43,011 bases of DNA, taken from the IMG/VR virus record IMGVR_UViG_3300047558_000150, positions 1 through 43,011 of that record, one strand, 5' to 3'. The first letter of the stretch is position 1. Every line of letters starts with the position of its first letter. The position numbers and the translations under genes are program-made. The notes below the pieces were generated by a model that was not told the DNA's origin, made no database searches, and was given only the letters and a program-made list of their open reading frames with translations. Origin of the DNA: a virus. Shown here piece by piece: positions 1 through 8,462 of this stretch.

Positions 1-129
1 GATGTTGCAGACGCTGCTGCATTAGTAGCAGACGTAGAAGCATTGGTAGCCTGAGTGGTAGCTGTAGATGCGCTAGAGGCGGCACTGGTCGCACTGCCTG
101 CTGCAGCCGTAGCCGAAGTTGCAGAGTTG
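1..129. repeat. Left copy of the window-end repeat (circular overlap)
   Basis: Bases 1-126 are identical to 42883-43008; base 127 is T here and G at 43009, and the next two bases match again. The offset (42882) is a multiple of three and the repeat lies inside the tail-fibre gene, so joining the ends keeps that gene in frame. The simplest reading is the overlap of a circular or circularly permuted assembly. A repeat unit inside the alanine-rich fibre region, at which assembly broke, is the alternative. Confidence 0.85.
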
Positions 130-767
130 GTGGCTGAAGTAGCTGCAGCCGTAGCCGAGTTTCCCGCTGCTGTTGCCGAAGTTGCAGCATCGCTTGCCTT
201 AGTGGTGGCAGTGGCAGCTGAGGTAGAAGCTGCAGTAGCGCTATTGGCAGCATTGGTGGCTTGGGTTGTAGCAGTAGTAGCACTAGAGGCTGCATTGGAC
301 GCGCTTGAAGCGGCGTTGGTGGCACTAGTTGATGCAGATGATGCAGAACTTGCAGCTGCCGTTGCGGATGCCTGTGCAGCATTCTGAGCGGTCACAGCAT
401 TAGCTTGAGCAGTCTCAGCCAAAGCCTGAGCAGCCTGAGCAGCAACCTTGGCTGCCTCAGCGGCAATACGGTCACTAGCCACAGAATCGATGGCATCTTG
501 AGCCAAAGCCAAGGCATCTTCAGCAGCAGCTTGAGCAGCCAAGGCAGCTTCAAGAGCAGACTGTGCTTGGACCAATAAGCTTGATGTGGAAGTCTCAGAA
601 GCTTTAGCGCCATCAGCAGCAGCCTGAGCTGCAGAAGCGGCTTGCGTGGCATTGGTTTCAGCTAACTGAGCAATAGCAACTTTGGCCTCAAGGTCTGCGA
701 TGAGTTCATCAACAGAACTTTGAGAAGGGCCAGGGGTTGACCCATAAAAGAAACTAGAAGTGGCCAT
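1..767 (-). CDS. Tail fibre protein, N-terminal part (gene continues at the right window end)
   Basis: The ATG at 767 overlaps the TAA of the upstream adaptor gene (TAATG). The frame is open to base 1 and continues in frame at 42882. After collapsing the end repeat, the full gene is 767 + 1705 bases, giving 823 residues. The N-terminus (MATSSFFYGSTPGPSQSSVD) resembles virion-anchoring starts of podoviral fibres. It is followed by an Ala-rich coiled segment (residues ~20-140) and then a long, low-complexity Ala/Thr/Ser/Asn repeat, probably a trimeric fibrous shaft. The C-terminal head is at 41178-42638. The role, host recognition by a tail fibre, is inferred from composition, position after the capsid and adaptor genes, and the receptor-domain-like C-terminus. 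Confidence 0.85.
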   Translation of the reverse strand, partial: MATSSFFYGSTPGPSQSSVDELIADLEAKVAIAQLAETNATQAASAAQAAADGAKASETSTSSLLVQAQSALEAALAAQAAAEDALALAQDAIDSVASDRIAAEAAKVAAQAAQALAETAQANAVTAQNAAQASATAAASSASSASTSATNAASSASNAASSATTATTQATNAANSATAASTSAATATTKASDAATSATAAGNSATAAATSATNSATSATAAAGSATSAASSASTATTQATNASTSATNAAASAT

Positions 768-1378
768 TAGTACTCCGGATAAGTGTATGCAGGAGCAATT
801 GCTGCTCCGTCTTGAGTCATTTCCATCTGATAGGCTTGATCCATTACTTCGCCGTAGATACGATTGAAGGAATCTTCAAAGGCTTGTTTTCGGTCATCAA
901 CATAATAGTCGGCTGCGAAGGTGAGAGCACCATAGACAAGCAGATCAGGGGCAATAGCAGTAAGGAAGTTTTCATCGGTATCAGAAACTAGGTCAGGGAT
1001 CTCGCCATAGTAGGTCATGTAGATCTTGAAATCGACCCTAGGCGTGGGCTTCACTTTGTAAGCGCCCTGAATACGAGTGTAATAAATTGGAGTACCAACG
1101 GCCAAAGGATAACGCTGGAATGAATTCAGGTCCTTGAACGTCAGTGTACCATTATCGGTGTAGACATCACGTGCCTGGAGGAAGTCATTAGGTAGGACCA
1201 AAAGCTCAGGTGAAACATCTGTAGCTGTGTAGATGATCTGCTTTTCCATTGCAGGGACACGCAAGGTACGCTGAATGCGTGCCACAGCCTGATCAATGAA
1301 TGTATCGGCAATCGCGTCCGTGATGTCGTTGCGATTGAGCAAAGCTTTAAGTTGGGAGCGAATGCCAAGTTTGTTCAT
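767..1378 (-). CDS. Head-tail adaptor / tail tubular protein A-like
   Basis: 203 residues, starting MNKLGIRSQL. It lies between the small post-capsid gene and the tail fibre, where T7-like phages place tail tubular protein A (gp11) and other podoviruses a portal-adaptor. It is a mostly helical acidic protein with segments such as VARIQRTLRVPAMEKQ and LLVYGALTFAADYY that resemble the phage adaptor family that connects portal to tail. The stop overlaps the fibre start by one base, suggesting translational coupling. Family membership is by similarity of pattern; a head-completion protein is the alternative. Confidence 0.6.
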   Translation of the reverse strand: MNKLGIRSQLKALLNRNDITDAIADTFIDQAVARIQRTLRVPAMEKQIIYTATDVSPELLVLPNDFLQARDVYTDNGTLTFKDLNSFQRYPLAVGTPIYYTRIQGAYKVKPTPRVDFKIYMTYYGEIPDLVSDTDENFLTAIAPDLLVYGALTFAADYYVDDRKQAFEDSFNRIYGEVMDQAYQMEMTQDGAAIAPAYTYPEY

Positions 1379-1671
1379 AGTTGTTTGTTCGTTGTAATGA
1401 AGTAATCAAGATTCTCTGCACGTAATTTGGCCAGAGTCTTCGATACAGGTTCACGGTAAATGTCGTAACCTTCAGCAAGCCACTTCTCAGCCACTACCTG
1501 TGGGACTGAGGCTGCACGATGATATTCACCAGCAGGTTTGCTGTTTGAATCTTCACGGGCTTGTTTGAGTGAAGCAAGGAATTCTTGTGGAATGGCTTGG
1601 TACTTTTCAATGAGAAGTCCGTCGCTATTCTCGTGGACATTGAAGCCCATCTCAACGTATTTTTGTGTCAT
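1375..1671 (-). CDS. Small virion-region protein, unknown function
   Basis: 98 residues from the ATG at 1671 (MTQKYVEMGFNV). Its stop overlaps the ATG of the adaptor gene (ATGA at 1378-1375). The frame is open further upstream to 1722, but that extension would begin close to the capsid terminator region and is less protein-like. No strong Shine-Dalgarno is seen before 1671. The protein is soluble and charged, with no cysteines, signal peptide or membrane segment. Its place between capsid and adaptor suggests a minor head or head-completion role, which is inference only. Confidence 0.7.
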   Translation of the reverse strand: MTQKYVEMGFNVHENSDGLLIEKYQAIPQEFLASLKQAREDSNSKPAGEYHRAASVPQVVAEKWLAEGYDIYREPVSKTLAKLRAENLDYFITTNKQL

Positions 1672-1728
1672 AGGAATAAAAGTGTGTGAGGATGGTAGGA
1701 GAGAGACCAGAGCCCCACACAAAAACTG

Positions 1729-1747
1729 GTGCTTAGGCTTATGCCTT
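1729..1747 (-). promoter_or_regulatory. Weak copy of the GGC-loop-GCC/CACC dyad
   Basis: Minus strand reads GGC-ATAA-GCC followed by TAAGCACC. This is a loose match to the RGC...GCY-ACACC motif found at 19.0-19.1, 22.0 and 37.6 kb. It sits between the capsid terminator and the next gene, where a late promoter or processing site would make sense. The match is degenerate and may be chance. Confidence 0.25.
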
Positions 1748-1750
1748 GTA

Positions 1751-1782
1751 AAAGAAAAAGGGACCCCCGAAGGAGCCCCTTT
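1751..1782 (-). terminator. Rho-independent terminator after the capsid gene
   Basis: Reading the minus strand, an 11-bp stem (AAAGGGGCTCC / GGGGTCCCTTT) closes on a TTCG tetraloop and runs into TTTTTCTTTT. All 11 positions pair, with two G-U pairs. It lies directly after the major capsid stop codon, like the T-phi terminator after T7 gene 10, and would favour high capsid expression with partial read-through to the tail genes. Confidence 0.9.
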
Positions 1783-1795
1783 GTTACTGCACTAA

Positions 1796-2755
1796 TTAAG
1801 GCAGAGTAGCGTTAGAACCAGTCAGGTTCGTAATACGGCCAGTAGCCTTGTAGTTGCGGTGCTTCAACGAGAACTCGCCAACGATCTGGTGCTTGTCAGC
1901 ATCGCCAGTCTTAGCCAAGAGTTCACGAGTGTAAGGACGCAGGGTCACGATAGACCACATTGCGGGATCGAACACCAAGCACTCAGTCGCCTTCTGGAAG
2001 CGGTTGATCAGAACCTTCTGCTCACCGAAAGGAGACACATACAAATCGATCACGTTCACGATAGTCTTGTTCGTGTCGTTGATCTCACGGTAACGGCCAG
2101 CAGACTTGTCGAAACCAGCGATGATGAGCGAGTCAGCAGGCTTCACCATGATGTAGGTAGCCTCGGCACCAGCTTCATAGAGCTTCTGGTTCACAGCCAA
2201 GATGTTGGCTTCAGTCAAAGGACCAGCTTGGTTGCCAGCAGAACCGCCATCGCTGTCAGTAGTCACAGTCACAGCAGAGCTGATCATGGCTGTACCAGCA
2301 GCATCGTTACCAAAGGCGTTACCGAAGGTACGAGCAGTCGAGCTGTCGCCAGCTGCAGCGCTCTGAGCCTTACCAACCAAGTGGTATTCGAATTCACGCT
2401 TCAGTTCGGCAGACTTCTTGGCCAACTGGTATGCGGTTTCCTTGGCACGGCCATAGGTAGACACAGCATCAGCAGTGCCAGAGACCTTGATGGTCTTCTG
2501 CAGAATCTGAGTGTAGTTCGAACGCATCACGGTAGGAACCATGTCGCTCAAAGTGGCATCAGCGCCTTCAACGGCAGAGTTGTCGCCAACAGATGCCAAT
2601 TCGTCTTCCTGCCACTGGAACACAGTGTTAGTCGTACGCTCATTCTTGATCAAAGTCTGGAATGGGGTAGTGGTAGGAGAGATGTTAGTGATAACGTCAG
2701 AGACGTCTTCTTTCTTGCCAACTTGGTCGTAGGTCTTGAAGAATTGAGTAGTCAT
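1796..2755 (-). CDS. Major capsid protein, SU10-like (DUF5309 type)
   Basis: 319 residues, start MTTQFFKTYDQVGKKEDVSD. The N-terminal SDVITNISPTTTPFQTLI region, a central FEYHLVGKAQ segment and a C-terminal RPYTRELLAKTGDADKHQIV block are typical of the SU10-type HK97-fold major head protein. It follows a scaffold gene and is followed by a strong terminator, the usual capsid arrangement. It forms the icosahedral shell. T7 gp10 has a different sequence family, so the head module is not T7-derived although replication is. Confidence 0.88.
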   Translation of the reverse strand: MTTQFFKTYDQVGKKEDVSDVITNISPTTTPFQTLIKNERTTNTVFQWQEDELASVGDNSAVEGADATLSDMVPTVMRSNYTQILQKTIKVSGTADAVSTYGRAKETAYQLAKKSAELKREFEYHLVGKAQSAAAGDSSTARTFGNAFGNDAAGTAMISSAVTVTTDSDGGSAGNQAGPLTEANILAVNQKLYEAGAEATYIMVKPADSLIIAGFDKSAGRYREINDTNKTIVNVIDLYVSPFGEQKVLINRFQKATECLVFDPAMWSIVTLRPYTRELLAKTGDADKHQIVGEFSLKHRNYKATGRITNLTGSNATLP

Positions 2756-2778
2756 TTTTACTTTCTAGATAAATTAAA

Positions 2779-3864
2779 TTAGTCTTGCCAGCGGCTCAAA
2801 AAGAGATCAGCGGCATCGTCAACAGAGCGAGTCTTTTGGAACTTCTGAGTTGCTTTGGCCTGAGCATCAGTCTGGAATTTCTCAGACGGGTTTGATGCAG
2901 GTTTCATGACCTTCTTGGCTGTCTTTACTTTCTTCTTGGTCACAACCTTCTGACCTTCGTCATAGAGTCGTGCTTTGTTGATGAGTAAGATAGCTGCAGG
3001 ATCCACAAGCTGATTCACGGCTTCTTCTGGAAGACCTTGGCTAACGCCATAGTTCAGAATCTTGCCATAAACCTCTTGGTTCCAGCCAGGGATTTTCTCT
3101 TTAAGAACCTTCACTGCTTCTGCAGCGGCGGTTTTGAGGTTTTCTTGTTGCTTACTCTGAGTGTCTTTAATGTGAGCTTCCACCTCTTCGGTGATAAACT
3201 TGAACTCTTCGTAAGCTTCATTTGCAGCGGCTCGCAGGGCAGTAAACTCATCGGCTTCGAGAGTCTTGGCTGCCACAAGCATATCGACCTTGCTGTAGGG
3301 TTCCCATTTGGATTGTGCCTTCTGGTACATACGTTCCATGACGGCAGAAACCTTGGTGGCCTCAGCTTCGATCTCTTTGCGCTTTGCTGCTACTTGCTGC
3401 GACTTTTTGGTGAGAGCTGCTTCTTGCCCATAGAGGCGTTTCAGTTCCTTGACAGATACCTTAAGATTCTTGTCGTCCACCTTGATTTCAACAACGGCGT
3501 CGTCATCAAGCGTCTTGGCTTCAGGCTTATCGCCATCTTCCTCTTCGCCTTCTTCGCCGTCCTCGTTGTCTTCATCTTCAGTGTCGTCACCATCAGCGTC
3601 TTCGCCGTTAGTGTCTTCAGGGTCTGCAGAATCATCACCGTCTTCAGTGGGTTCATCAGTCTCTTTGTCCTCGGGTTCCTCTTCAGGTTCCTTTGGATCG
3701 GGGGTTTCGACCTCAGTCTCCGGTGCAGGCTTCTTGTCCTGGTCGTCTGTCCATCGGTCTAGAAAGGCAGCAGCCGTATCATCATTGGTCTCAAAGAGAT
3801 CCAATTGCGGTGCTGTGTTGTCAGTGTTCGACACGCCTGTTGGGGTAGTGTTCGTTTTAGCCAT
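2779..3864 (-). CDS. Scaffolding protein
   Basis: 361 residues, strongly acidic between residues ~45 and 120 (long runs of Asp and Glu), then a helical, Lys/Glu-rich middle and a basic C-terminal part (KKKVKTAKKVMKPASN). This charge pattern and its place between portal and capsid genes are typical of phage scaffolds that guide procapsid assembly. Two related short motifs bracket the protein: FLDRW near residue 34 and FLSRW at the extreme C-terminus; both end with acidic residues and may be capsid- or portal-binding pegs (inference). Confidence 0.8.
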   Translation of the reverse strand: MAKTNTTPTGVSNTDNTAPQLDLFETNDDTAAAFLDRWTDDQDKKPAPETEVETPDPKEPEEEPEDKETDEPTEDGDDSADPEDTNGEDADGDDTEDEDNEDGEEGEEEDGDKPEAKTLDDDAVVEIKVDDKNLKVSVKELKRLYGQEAALTKKSQQVAAKRKEIEAEATKVSAVMERMYQKAQSKWEPYSKVDMLVAAKTLEADEFTALRAAANEAYEEFKFITEEVEAHIKDTQSKQQENLKTAAAEAVKVLKEKIPGWNQEVYGKILNYGVSQGLPEEAVNQLVDPAAILLINKARLYDEGQKVVTKKKVKTAKKVMKPASNPSEKFQTDAQAKATQKFQKTRSVDDAADLFLSRWQD

Positions 3865-3871
3865 AAATTAT

Positions 3872-4120
3872 TTATTCCTGAGTATCATTGTCGAGTACTT
3901 GATCACGCATCATGATCCATTGCTGCATCACACCAAGTAAATCTTGGAGTGCACGAGACTGGTAATATGCCGCATCTCGTAAAGCAGCCTGCTCAGGGCT
4001 AGATGTAACGATCGTACTGATATAATGATCCATCAACTCTTTGAAAAGCTGATTGAAACTCGACTGATTCAGTAGTTCTTCTGAGGCATTGCCTCGTTCG
4101 ATAATAGTTTGATTGTCCAC
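3872..4120 (-). CDS. Small protein between portal and scaffold
   Basis: 82 residues, start MDNQTIIERG, preceded by an AAGGAGAGAAT-type ribosome site. It is Gln- and Met-rich and predicted helical (FNQLFKELMDHYISTI; LQDLLGVMQQWIMMRDQ). There is no membrane segment or known motif. Its position between portal and scaffold suggests a capsid assembly or minor head role, which is inferred from context only. Confidence 0.7.
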   Translation of the reverse strand: MDNQTIIERGNASEELLNQSSFNQLFKELMDHYISTIVTSSPEQAALRDAAYYQSRALQDLLGVMQQWIMMRDQVLDNDTQE

Positions 4121-4146
4121 ATTCTCTCCTTTTAATTATGTGGTTT

Positions 4147-4164
4147 GGTTTAGCTGTTTGGGCT
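4147..4164 (-). promoter_or_regulatory. Degenerate dyad-motif copy at the portal stop codon
   Basis: Minus strand reads AGCCCAAACAGCTAAACC, close to AGCC-AAA-AGCT-ACACC at 22.0 kb, with stem AGC/GCT. It overlaps the end of the portal gene, as the 19.1-kb copy overlaps the end of its gene. It would be well placed to drive scaffold and capsid genes, but the coding sequence alone could explain it. Confidence 0.25.
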
Positions 4165-6189
4165 AATGATTGCGTTCTTGTCTTCGTTAGGCACTGCCTT
4201 AGCCATCTCAAGTTCTTCAACTGCGATAGCGGCACGCGATGACGAATCAAAGTCTTTGCGTTCTTGTTCACGCTCTGTCTTGTAGCGTTGCAACTCAAGC
4301 GACATGCGCTGAAGTTCAATTCGCATTTGATCAAGTTCAGAGTTGACGCTGACCTTCTGTGCAGACACATCGGCTTGCTTCTCTTGGACGCCAACTTTGC
4401 GTTCCTCAAGTTCAACCTGTTTCACCATCATTGGATCTGGCTGCTGTGGTGGTACTTGCTCTGGATGCGTAATGAATTCAGAGATACCTTTAACACCTGC
4501 CTTCTCAAATGCAGCTTTCAACACGTTGTACTTATTCACAGCAGAGTACATGCCACCCATGGATGGATCTGCACTCATGAGCTGATGCATTGCCAAATAC
4601 TTCTGTGACTCACGGTCTTGTTCACCATAGCCAAGCTTCAGTTCAATGGTTGCGTCATTACGCTCCATCCAGTCTGAAGGCAGAATGCGCTGGAATGAAC
4701 CAGCAACCTTGATGACTGCTTCTTTGGTCTGGTTAGCCAGAACCAAGCGGTACACTTCAAGATAAAGTGGCTTGATGAATTGATCAGCAAAGTTACGCGC
4801 AATGATCTTCTCACGCTGCTGCGACAGGGTAACGAGGTTCTCAACGAGACCTTGGCTGTTCTGCTTCGAGATCGCATCCTTGTTCATGCCTTGCGACAAC
4901 TGAGAAACGCCAGTGGCTTCCTCTTTGTCAGCATCCAACAGCTGAATGGTCTGGAACACAAATGGGTTCAAACCAGCCTGCATAATTGGCATGATGCCAT
5001 CAGGGCGAGTTACGTTCACGATACCGCCAACGCGGTTCTCTAATAGCTCTTTAGGATTCGTCAGCGCACCTTTCACAACCTGATAACGTGGGTTGTTAGT
5101 GATGACAGTGTGGTCAAGAATACCACGTACAAGCGTAGTGCGAGCATTCTGAGTAGGTACAACACGATTTGCGTAATTGCTGCCATAGAATGCATGAGGC
5201 ACAGGCAATGGTGTGAATGAGACGAAGGGCTTTGTGTCCACTTCTTCTACATCGAGAATGACGTTGCCACTGCGCATGATCTTATAGAGACGCGTAGTGC
5301 CATCACCTTCCATGTCGAGCTTCGTATAGCACTCGTACACAACAACCTTCTTGGCCTGTTCCTGCACTTCACCATTGAGGTTCAGTCGGTCAGCACCAAT
5401 GTCGTCGAAACGGGCAAGCACCTCAGGGTGCAACGAAAGCTCAGACTCATCCTGTGCACCAATCTTCTGCACCAACTTTGGGTCGTAACCCATATCGATC
5501 AAGTCGCTGTAAGACTTCTTAGAGCGGTGGGCAACAAATGGTGCCTCTTCAATCGTACGTGCTTGTGGAGTGATCAGGAATTCTTCAGGTGGGATAACAT
5601 CAATGTTAACTTTGCCTGCATCTGCCTTGCGAGTGCCTTCGCCTTTAAACAGAAGCGTCTCAGGGTCTTGCTCAAGGTTTGTGATTTCAAAGTCATCACG
5701 TGCCAGCAACCCATCAACTTCGTCTTGAGATAGATTCTCAAACTCTTCATCGGTCTCTTCTTGCTTATCTTCCCAGTAAACTTTAGCGACGCCAACACGA
5801 GCCGTTAGGCCGTCGTGGATGACATCATGGAATACCTTGTAGCCATCATTCTGACGGAACACTAAGTAGTCACAGTACTCTGTGGCAACTCGTGACGATT
5901 CAATGTCGTCGTCATTCTGTGGGTCGAAGGAAACAATACGATTGCCTGCTGCAAAGGTCTCTAAGAGAACAGCTTTGAGCGATTCAACAGCATCAAACAC
6001 GTCCATAGAGACGTACTTACTGTTGCCAGCATGATGCGGCTTAGGCAGCATCGCATTGTAGTAGTCGAGGATCTTCTCGCGCTCTTTGGACAGCTTAGAG
6101 TCATAGTAGCCTACGCTATTACGAATCTGCCGGTCCATTAAGGCAACGAGTTCATCCTTCTTAATCGGTTTGAACCTAGTTTCTGCCAT
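4150..6189 (-). CDS. Portal protein
   Basis: 679 residues, start MAETRFKPIKKDELVALMD. It directly follows the large terminase and precedes small protein, scaffold and capsid genes, the canonical portal position. The N-terminal part (YYDSKLSKEREKILDYYNAM; HAGNSKYVSMDVFDAVESLK) resembles P22-like podoviral portals. A long C-terminal coiled-coil segment (residues ~590-660, VQEKQADVSAQKVSVNSELD and following) could be the barrel or crown helix that projects into the capsid. It would form the dodecameric DNA channel at one vertex. Confidence 0.85.
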   Translation of the reverse strand: MAETRFKPIKKDELVALMDRQIRNSVGYYDSKLSKEREKILDYYNAMLPKPHHAGNSKYVSMDVFDAVESLKAVLLETFAAGNRIVSFDPQNDDDIESSRVATEYCDYLVFRQNDGYKVFHDVIHDGLTARVGVAKVYWEDKQEETDEEFENLSQDEVDGLLARDDFEITNLEQDPETLLFKGEGTRKADAGKVNIDVIPPEEFLITPQARTIEEAPFVAHRSKKSYSDLIDMGYDPKLVQKIGAQDESELSLHPEVLARFDDIGADRLNLNGEVQEQAKKVVVYECYTKLDMEGDGTTRLYKIMRSGNVILDVEEVDTKPFVSFTPLPVPHAFYGSNYANRVVPTQNARTTLVRGILDHTVITNNPRYQVVKGALTNPKELLENRVGGIVNVTRPDGIMPIMQAGLNPFVFQTIQLLDADKEEATGVSQLSQGMNKDAISKQNSQGLVENLVTLSQQREKIIARNFADQFIKPLYLEVYRLVLANQTKEAVIKVAGSFQRILPSDWMERNDATIELKLGYGEQDRESQKYLAMHQLMSADPSMGGMYSAVNKYNVLKAAFEKAGVKGISEFITHPEQVPPQQPDPMMVKQVELEERKVGVQEKQADVSAQKVSVNSELDQMRIELQRMSLELQRYKTEREQERKDFDSSSRAAIAVEELEMAKAVPNEDKNAIISPNS

Positions 6190-6192
6190 ATA

Positions 6193-7764
6193 TTAAATCA
6201 TGTCGATGTAAAAATCGTCAGTCACTTTGATTGGTTCAAAGCGTCCTTCGTGAATGTGATTGACCAAAGCTAAAGACATAACGCAGTCATCGTGGCATCC
6301 ATTCTCAGCTTCCATGTTGCCACTTTCGTTGACAATATATGTGAGCATTTCTCGAATGGTCGTCTTATCGTTAAGCTCAATCTCGTTTTCACGCATTGAG
6401 GCTCTTAACTGATCGATGATGAGCGGTTTTGTTTTTGCTGTGGTTGTGAAGCCTAACTTGATCGTCTCTCGGTCTGTAAGCTTATCCATTTGCACTTCAG
6501 TGTAGAAGTTTGGATAAGCCATATCTTTGCCGAGGCGAGTGCAGGTCAAAATACCGTGGTTGTTGTTCTCAGCAATGATTTTGCCTTCGTTGAAGAACAC
6601 ACCTAGGTTGTAAAGAATCTCTGCGTAATAGTCAGGATGAATTTGTGCCCTATAGACAGCGACTTGTCGTTTCTTTGAGTCGAACACTTGGGCAACTGAC
6701 CAGTCGCCGCCACGTACACCCATGGCAACGTCAGCACCAATGTAGTAGGTTTCACCAGGAACATGGTTGCGGTACAACGTAAGCTCACCACGTTGATGTG
6801 GCCGCCATTCTCCATCTTCCCATGCCAAACGGGCGACAGGATCAAGGGTCTCATCGAGACGCTTCTGGAGTTGCTGACTGTTAAAGACTGGTCGGCCTGA
6901 TGTGAGGAAAGCTTCATCAGCTGTTGCAGGATATTCTTGGTTCCAAAGATCCAAGCCGTTCTGTGCCACCTTACGGCGACGGAACATCAACTGCTCATCA
7001 TCAAGTCCAAACTTATCTACGAGGTCCTGTTCATCAGGCGTACGTTCAAAGCCTTCAGTGACTGGTTCGCGATACTCTGGCTGAATGTACCAAGGAAGGA
7101 AAATAGGAATGAAACCGTTCTTACCTTCAACAGCACCACGCCACATCTCATAGAACACACCAGACACGCCATTTGCAGTGCTCTCAATAAAGACTGCTGT
7201 CCCTGGCGCGTTTGGAATAGCCTGCAAGATACCGTTCAAGTTCTCATTGGCAGTCGATGCTGACCAGAAGGCCAACTCTGACAAGTGAGCTTGGGTGATG
7301 GTTTCACCACGAGCAACGCTATCACCACCTGCTGTAGCCACAACATAAGACGAATCTAGAACGTCAAATGACAGTTCACGTCGGCTTGAGTATTTTGTGT
7401 GTGGCTTCAACATGGCCGGGGTATTCTCAAAATACCGCTTGGTCATATCGAACAAGGCGCGTGTGGAGTCGCTGTGGTGGGTTACCACTAGGCCCTTTTG
7501 AGCCTTATGTTGACTAATCCACCAGTACAACCATCCACCAATGGCTGTGGAAAGGCCCATCTGACGCGCTTTGAGTACCACTGCCCGCACTTTGCCTTCA
7601 CGGTGTAGTTGTTCACTCACCTGATCGAGCATGCGCTTCTGGGCCTCATTCAGCGCGAATGGCTTAACTTCACCTTCCTTTGTACGGATCTTCAGTGCAT
7701 GTTTAGCGTAAAACTCAAAGTCTTCGTATAGTCGCTTTCGGATCTCAGCTAACTTCGGATCCAT
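6193..7764 (-). CDS. Terminase large subunit (packaging ATPase/nuclease)
   Basis: 523 residues. The Walker A-like segment is VVLKARQMGLSTAIGGWLYW (residues ~60-80), followed by a Walker B-like region AHLSELAFWS and the coupling motif ESTANG near residue 190. The C-terminal nuclease half contains YIGADVAMG and later acidic residues (NGCHDDCVMSLALV). It drives ATP-dependent DNA packaging with the portal and cuts the concatemer. Its start overlaps the end of the putative small terminase by 20 bases. Confidence is high from motifs and context. Confidence 0.92.
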   Translation of the reverse strand: MDPKLAEIRKRLYEDFEFYAKHALKIRTKEGEVKPFALNEAQKRMLDQVSEQLHREGKVRAVVLKARQMGLSTAIGGWLYWWISQHKAQKGLVVTHHSDSTRALFDMTKRYFENTPAMLKPHTKYSSRRELSFDVLDSSYVVATAGGDSVARGETITQAHLSELAFWSASTANENLNGILQAIPNAPGTAVFIESTANGVSGVFYEMWRGAVEGKNGFIPIFLPWYIQPEYREPVTEGFERTPDEQDLVDKFGLDDEQLMFRRRKVAQNGLDLWNQEYPATADEAFLTSGRPVFNSQQLQKRLDETLDPVARLAWEDGEWRPHQRGELTLYRNHVPGETYYIGADVAMGVRGGDWSVAQVFDSKKRQVAVYRAQIHPDYYAEILYNLGVFFNEGKIIAENNNHGILTCTRLGKDMAYPNFYTEVQMDKLTDRETIKLGFTTTAKTKPLIIDQLRASMRENEIELNDKTTIREMLTYIVNESGNMEAENGCHDDCVMSLALVNHIHEGRFEPIKVTDDFYIDMI

Positions 7765-8266
7765 TTTCTGTCTTGGCTAGTACCTCTGCAAGGAAGTCTT
7801 CTGCGCGCTGCACAGTTACTTCAGACTTGGTTGAGGGTTTCTCTTTGGTAAATTCAAGGATGAGTTTAGAAGCAGCGAGCCGATCCCGTGCGCTGCCAGG
7901 CATACGCATCAGTTCGACTGCAGTTTCCAAGGCTTCCTTGGCGTACCCGTCTTCGATTTTCAGTTCTTTGCTCATAATTTCTACAATTAGTTTGGCCTCA
8001 CGTTTATAACGGACGCGGGCTTCGAAAAACTCATTCTTGAGCATACCATCAGGTTGCCCAGGCTTTCGCCCTGTTCCAGTTTCTTTTTGCTTCTTGCGCC
8101 ACTCGGCAATCTTTGCTCGGCCTTCTTCAGTGCGGTACATCTGACTAAAGACGTTGTTACTTCCCGACACTCCGGTCTTTTTCTTGCCGCTTCCCGGTCC
8201 TGACCGTGGCTTTGACTTCTTTCGGGGCGCTCGGTTTGTCGGTGTTGGTTCCTGTTGAGGTTCCAC
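7745..8266 (-). CDS. Putative terminase small subunit
   Basis: 173 residues from a GTG at 8266, with GGAG six to ten bases upstream. The N-terminal third is very basic and Pro/Lys-rich (RAPRKKSKPRSGPGSGKKK), fitting DNA binding. The C-terminal half is helical (ALETAVELMRMPGSARDRLA). It immediately precedes and overlaps the large terminase. The assignment rests on position, size and charge; no helix-turn-helix is certain by eye. Confidence 0.6.
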   Translation of the reverse strand: MEPQQEPTPTNRAPRKKSKPRSGPGSGKKKTGVSGSNNVFSQMYRTEEGRAKIAEWRKKQKETGTGRKPGQPDGMLKNEFFEARVRYKREAKLIVEIMSKELKIEDGYAKEALETAVELMRMPGSARDRLAASKLILEFTKEKPSTKSEVTVQRAEDFLAEVLAKTENGSEVS

Positions 8267-8462
8267 GATAGTTCTCCAGTTCTTTCTTAATCAGTTTCTC
8301 AATGATGCCATGTGTCTGTGTGCTAGAAGTACAGACCATGATCGGCGGGAGGCTTCTACGAACCTCCTCAACGACCACGGCCTTATCTTCATTAGACAGT
8401 TTGGGATCACTAAGGAAAATCTGTAAGTCGGACCAGAGCTTGATTAGCTCGATTGGTTTCAC
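8157..8462 (-). CDS. Small protein upstream of terminase, unknown
   Basis: 101 residues from a GTG at 8462 that follows directly on the TAA of the upstream virion gene; GGAGAGTAA supplies the ribosome site. The first ~70 residues are helical (IKLWSDLQIFLSDPKLSNED); the tail is basic. It overlaps the putative small terminase by 110 bases in another frame, so its C-terminal portion may be little constrained. Function is unknown. Confidence 0.6.
   Translation of the reverse strand: MKPIELIKLWSDLQIFLSDPKLSNEDKAVVVEEVRRSLPPIMVCTSSTQTHGIIEKLIKKELENYRGTSTGTNTDKPSAPKEVKATVRTGKRQEKDRSVGK

Noticed and set aside
55-387. Plus-strand Ala/Val-rich open frame
   Set aside because: It is the complement of the repetitive tail-fibre shaft; composition reflects the repeats, and there is no ribosome site.
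1859-2782. 307-codon plus-strand open frame
   Set aside because: Antisense shadow of the capsid gene, which has clear family features.
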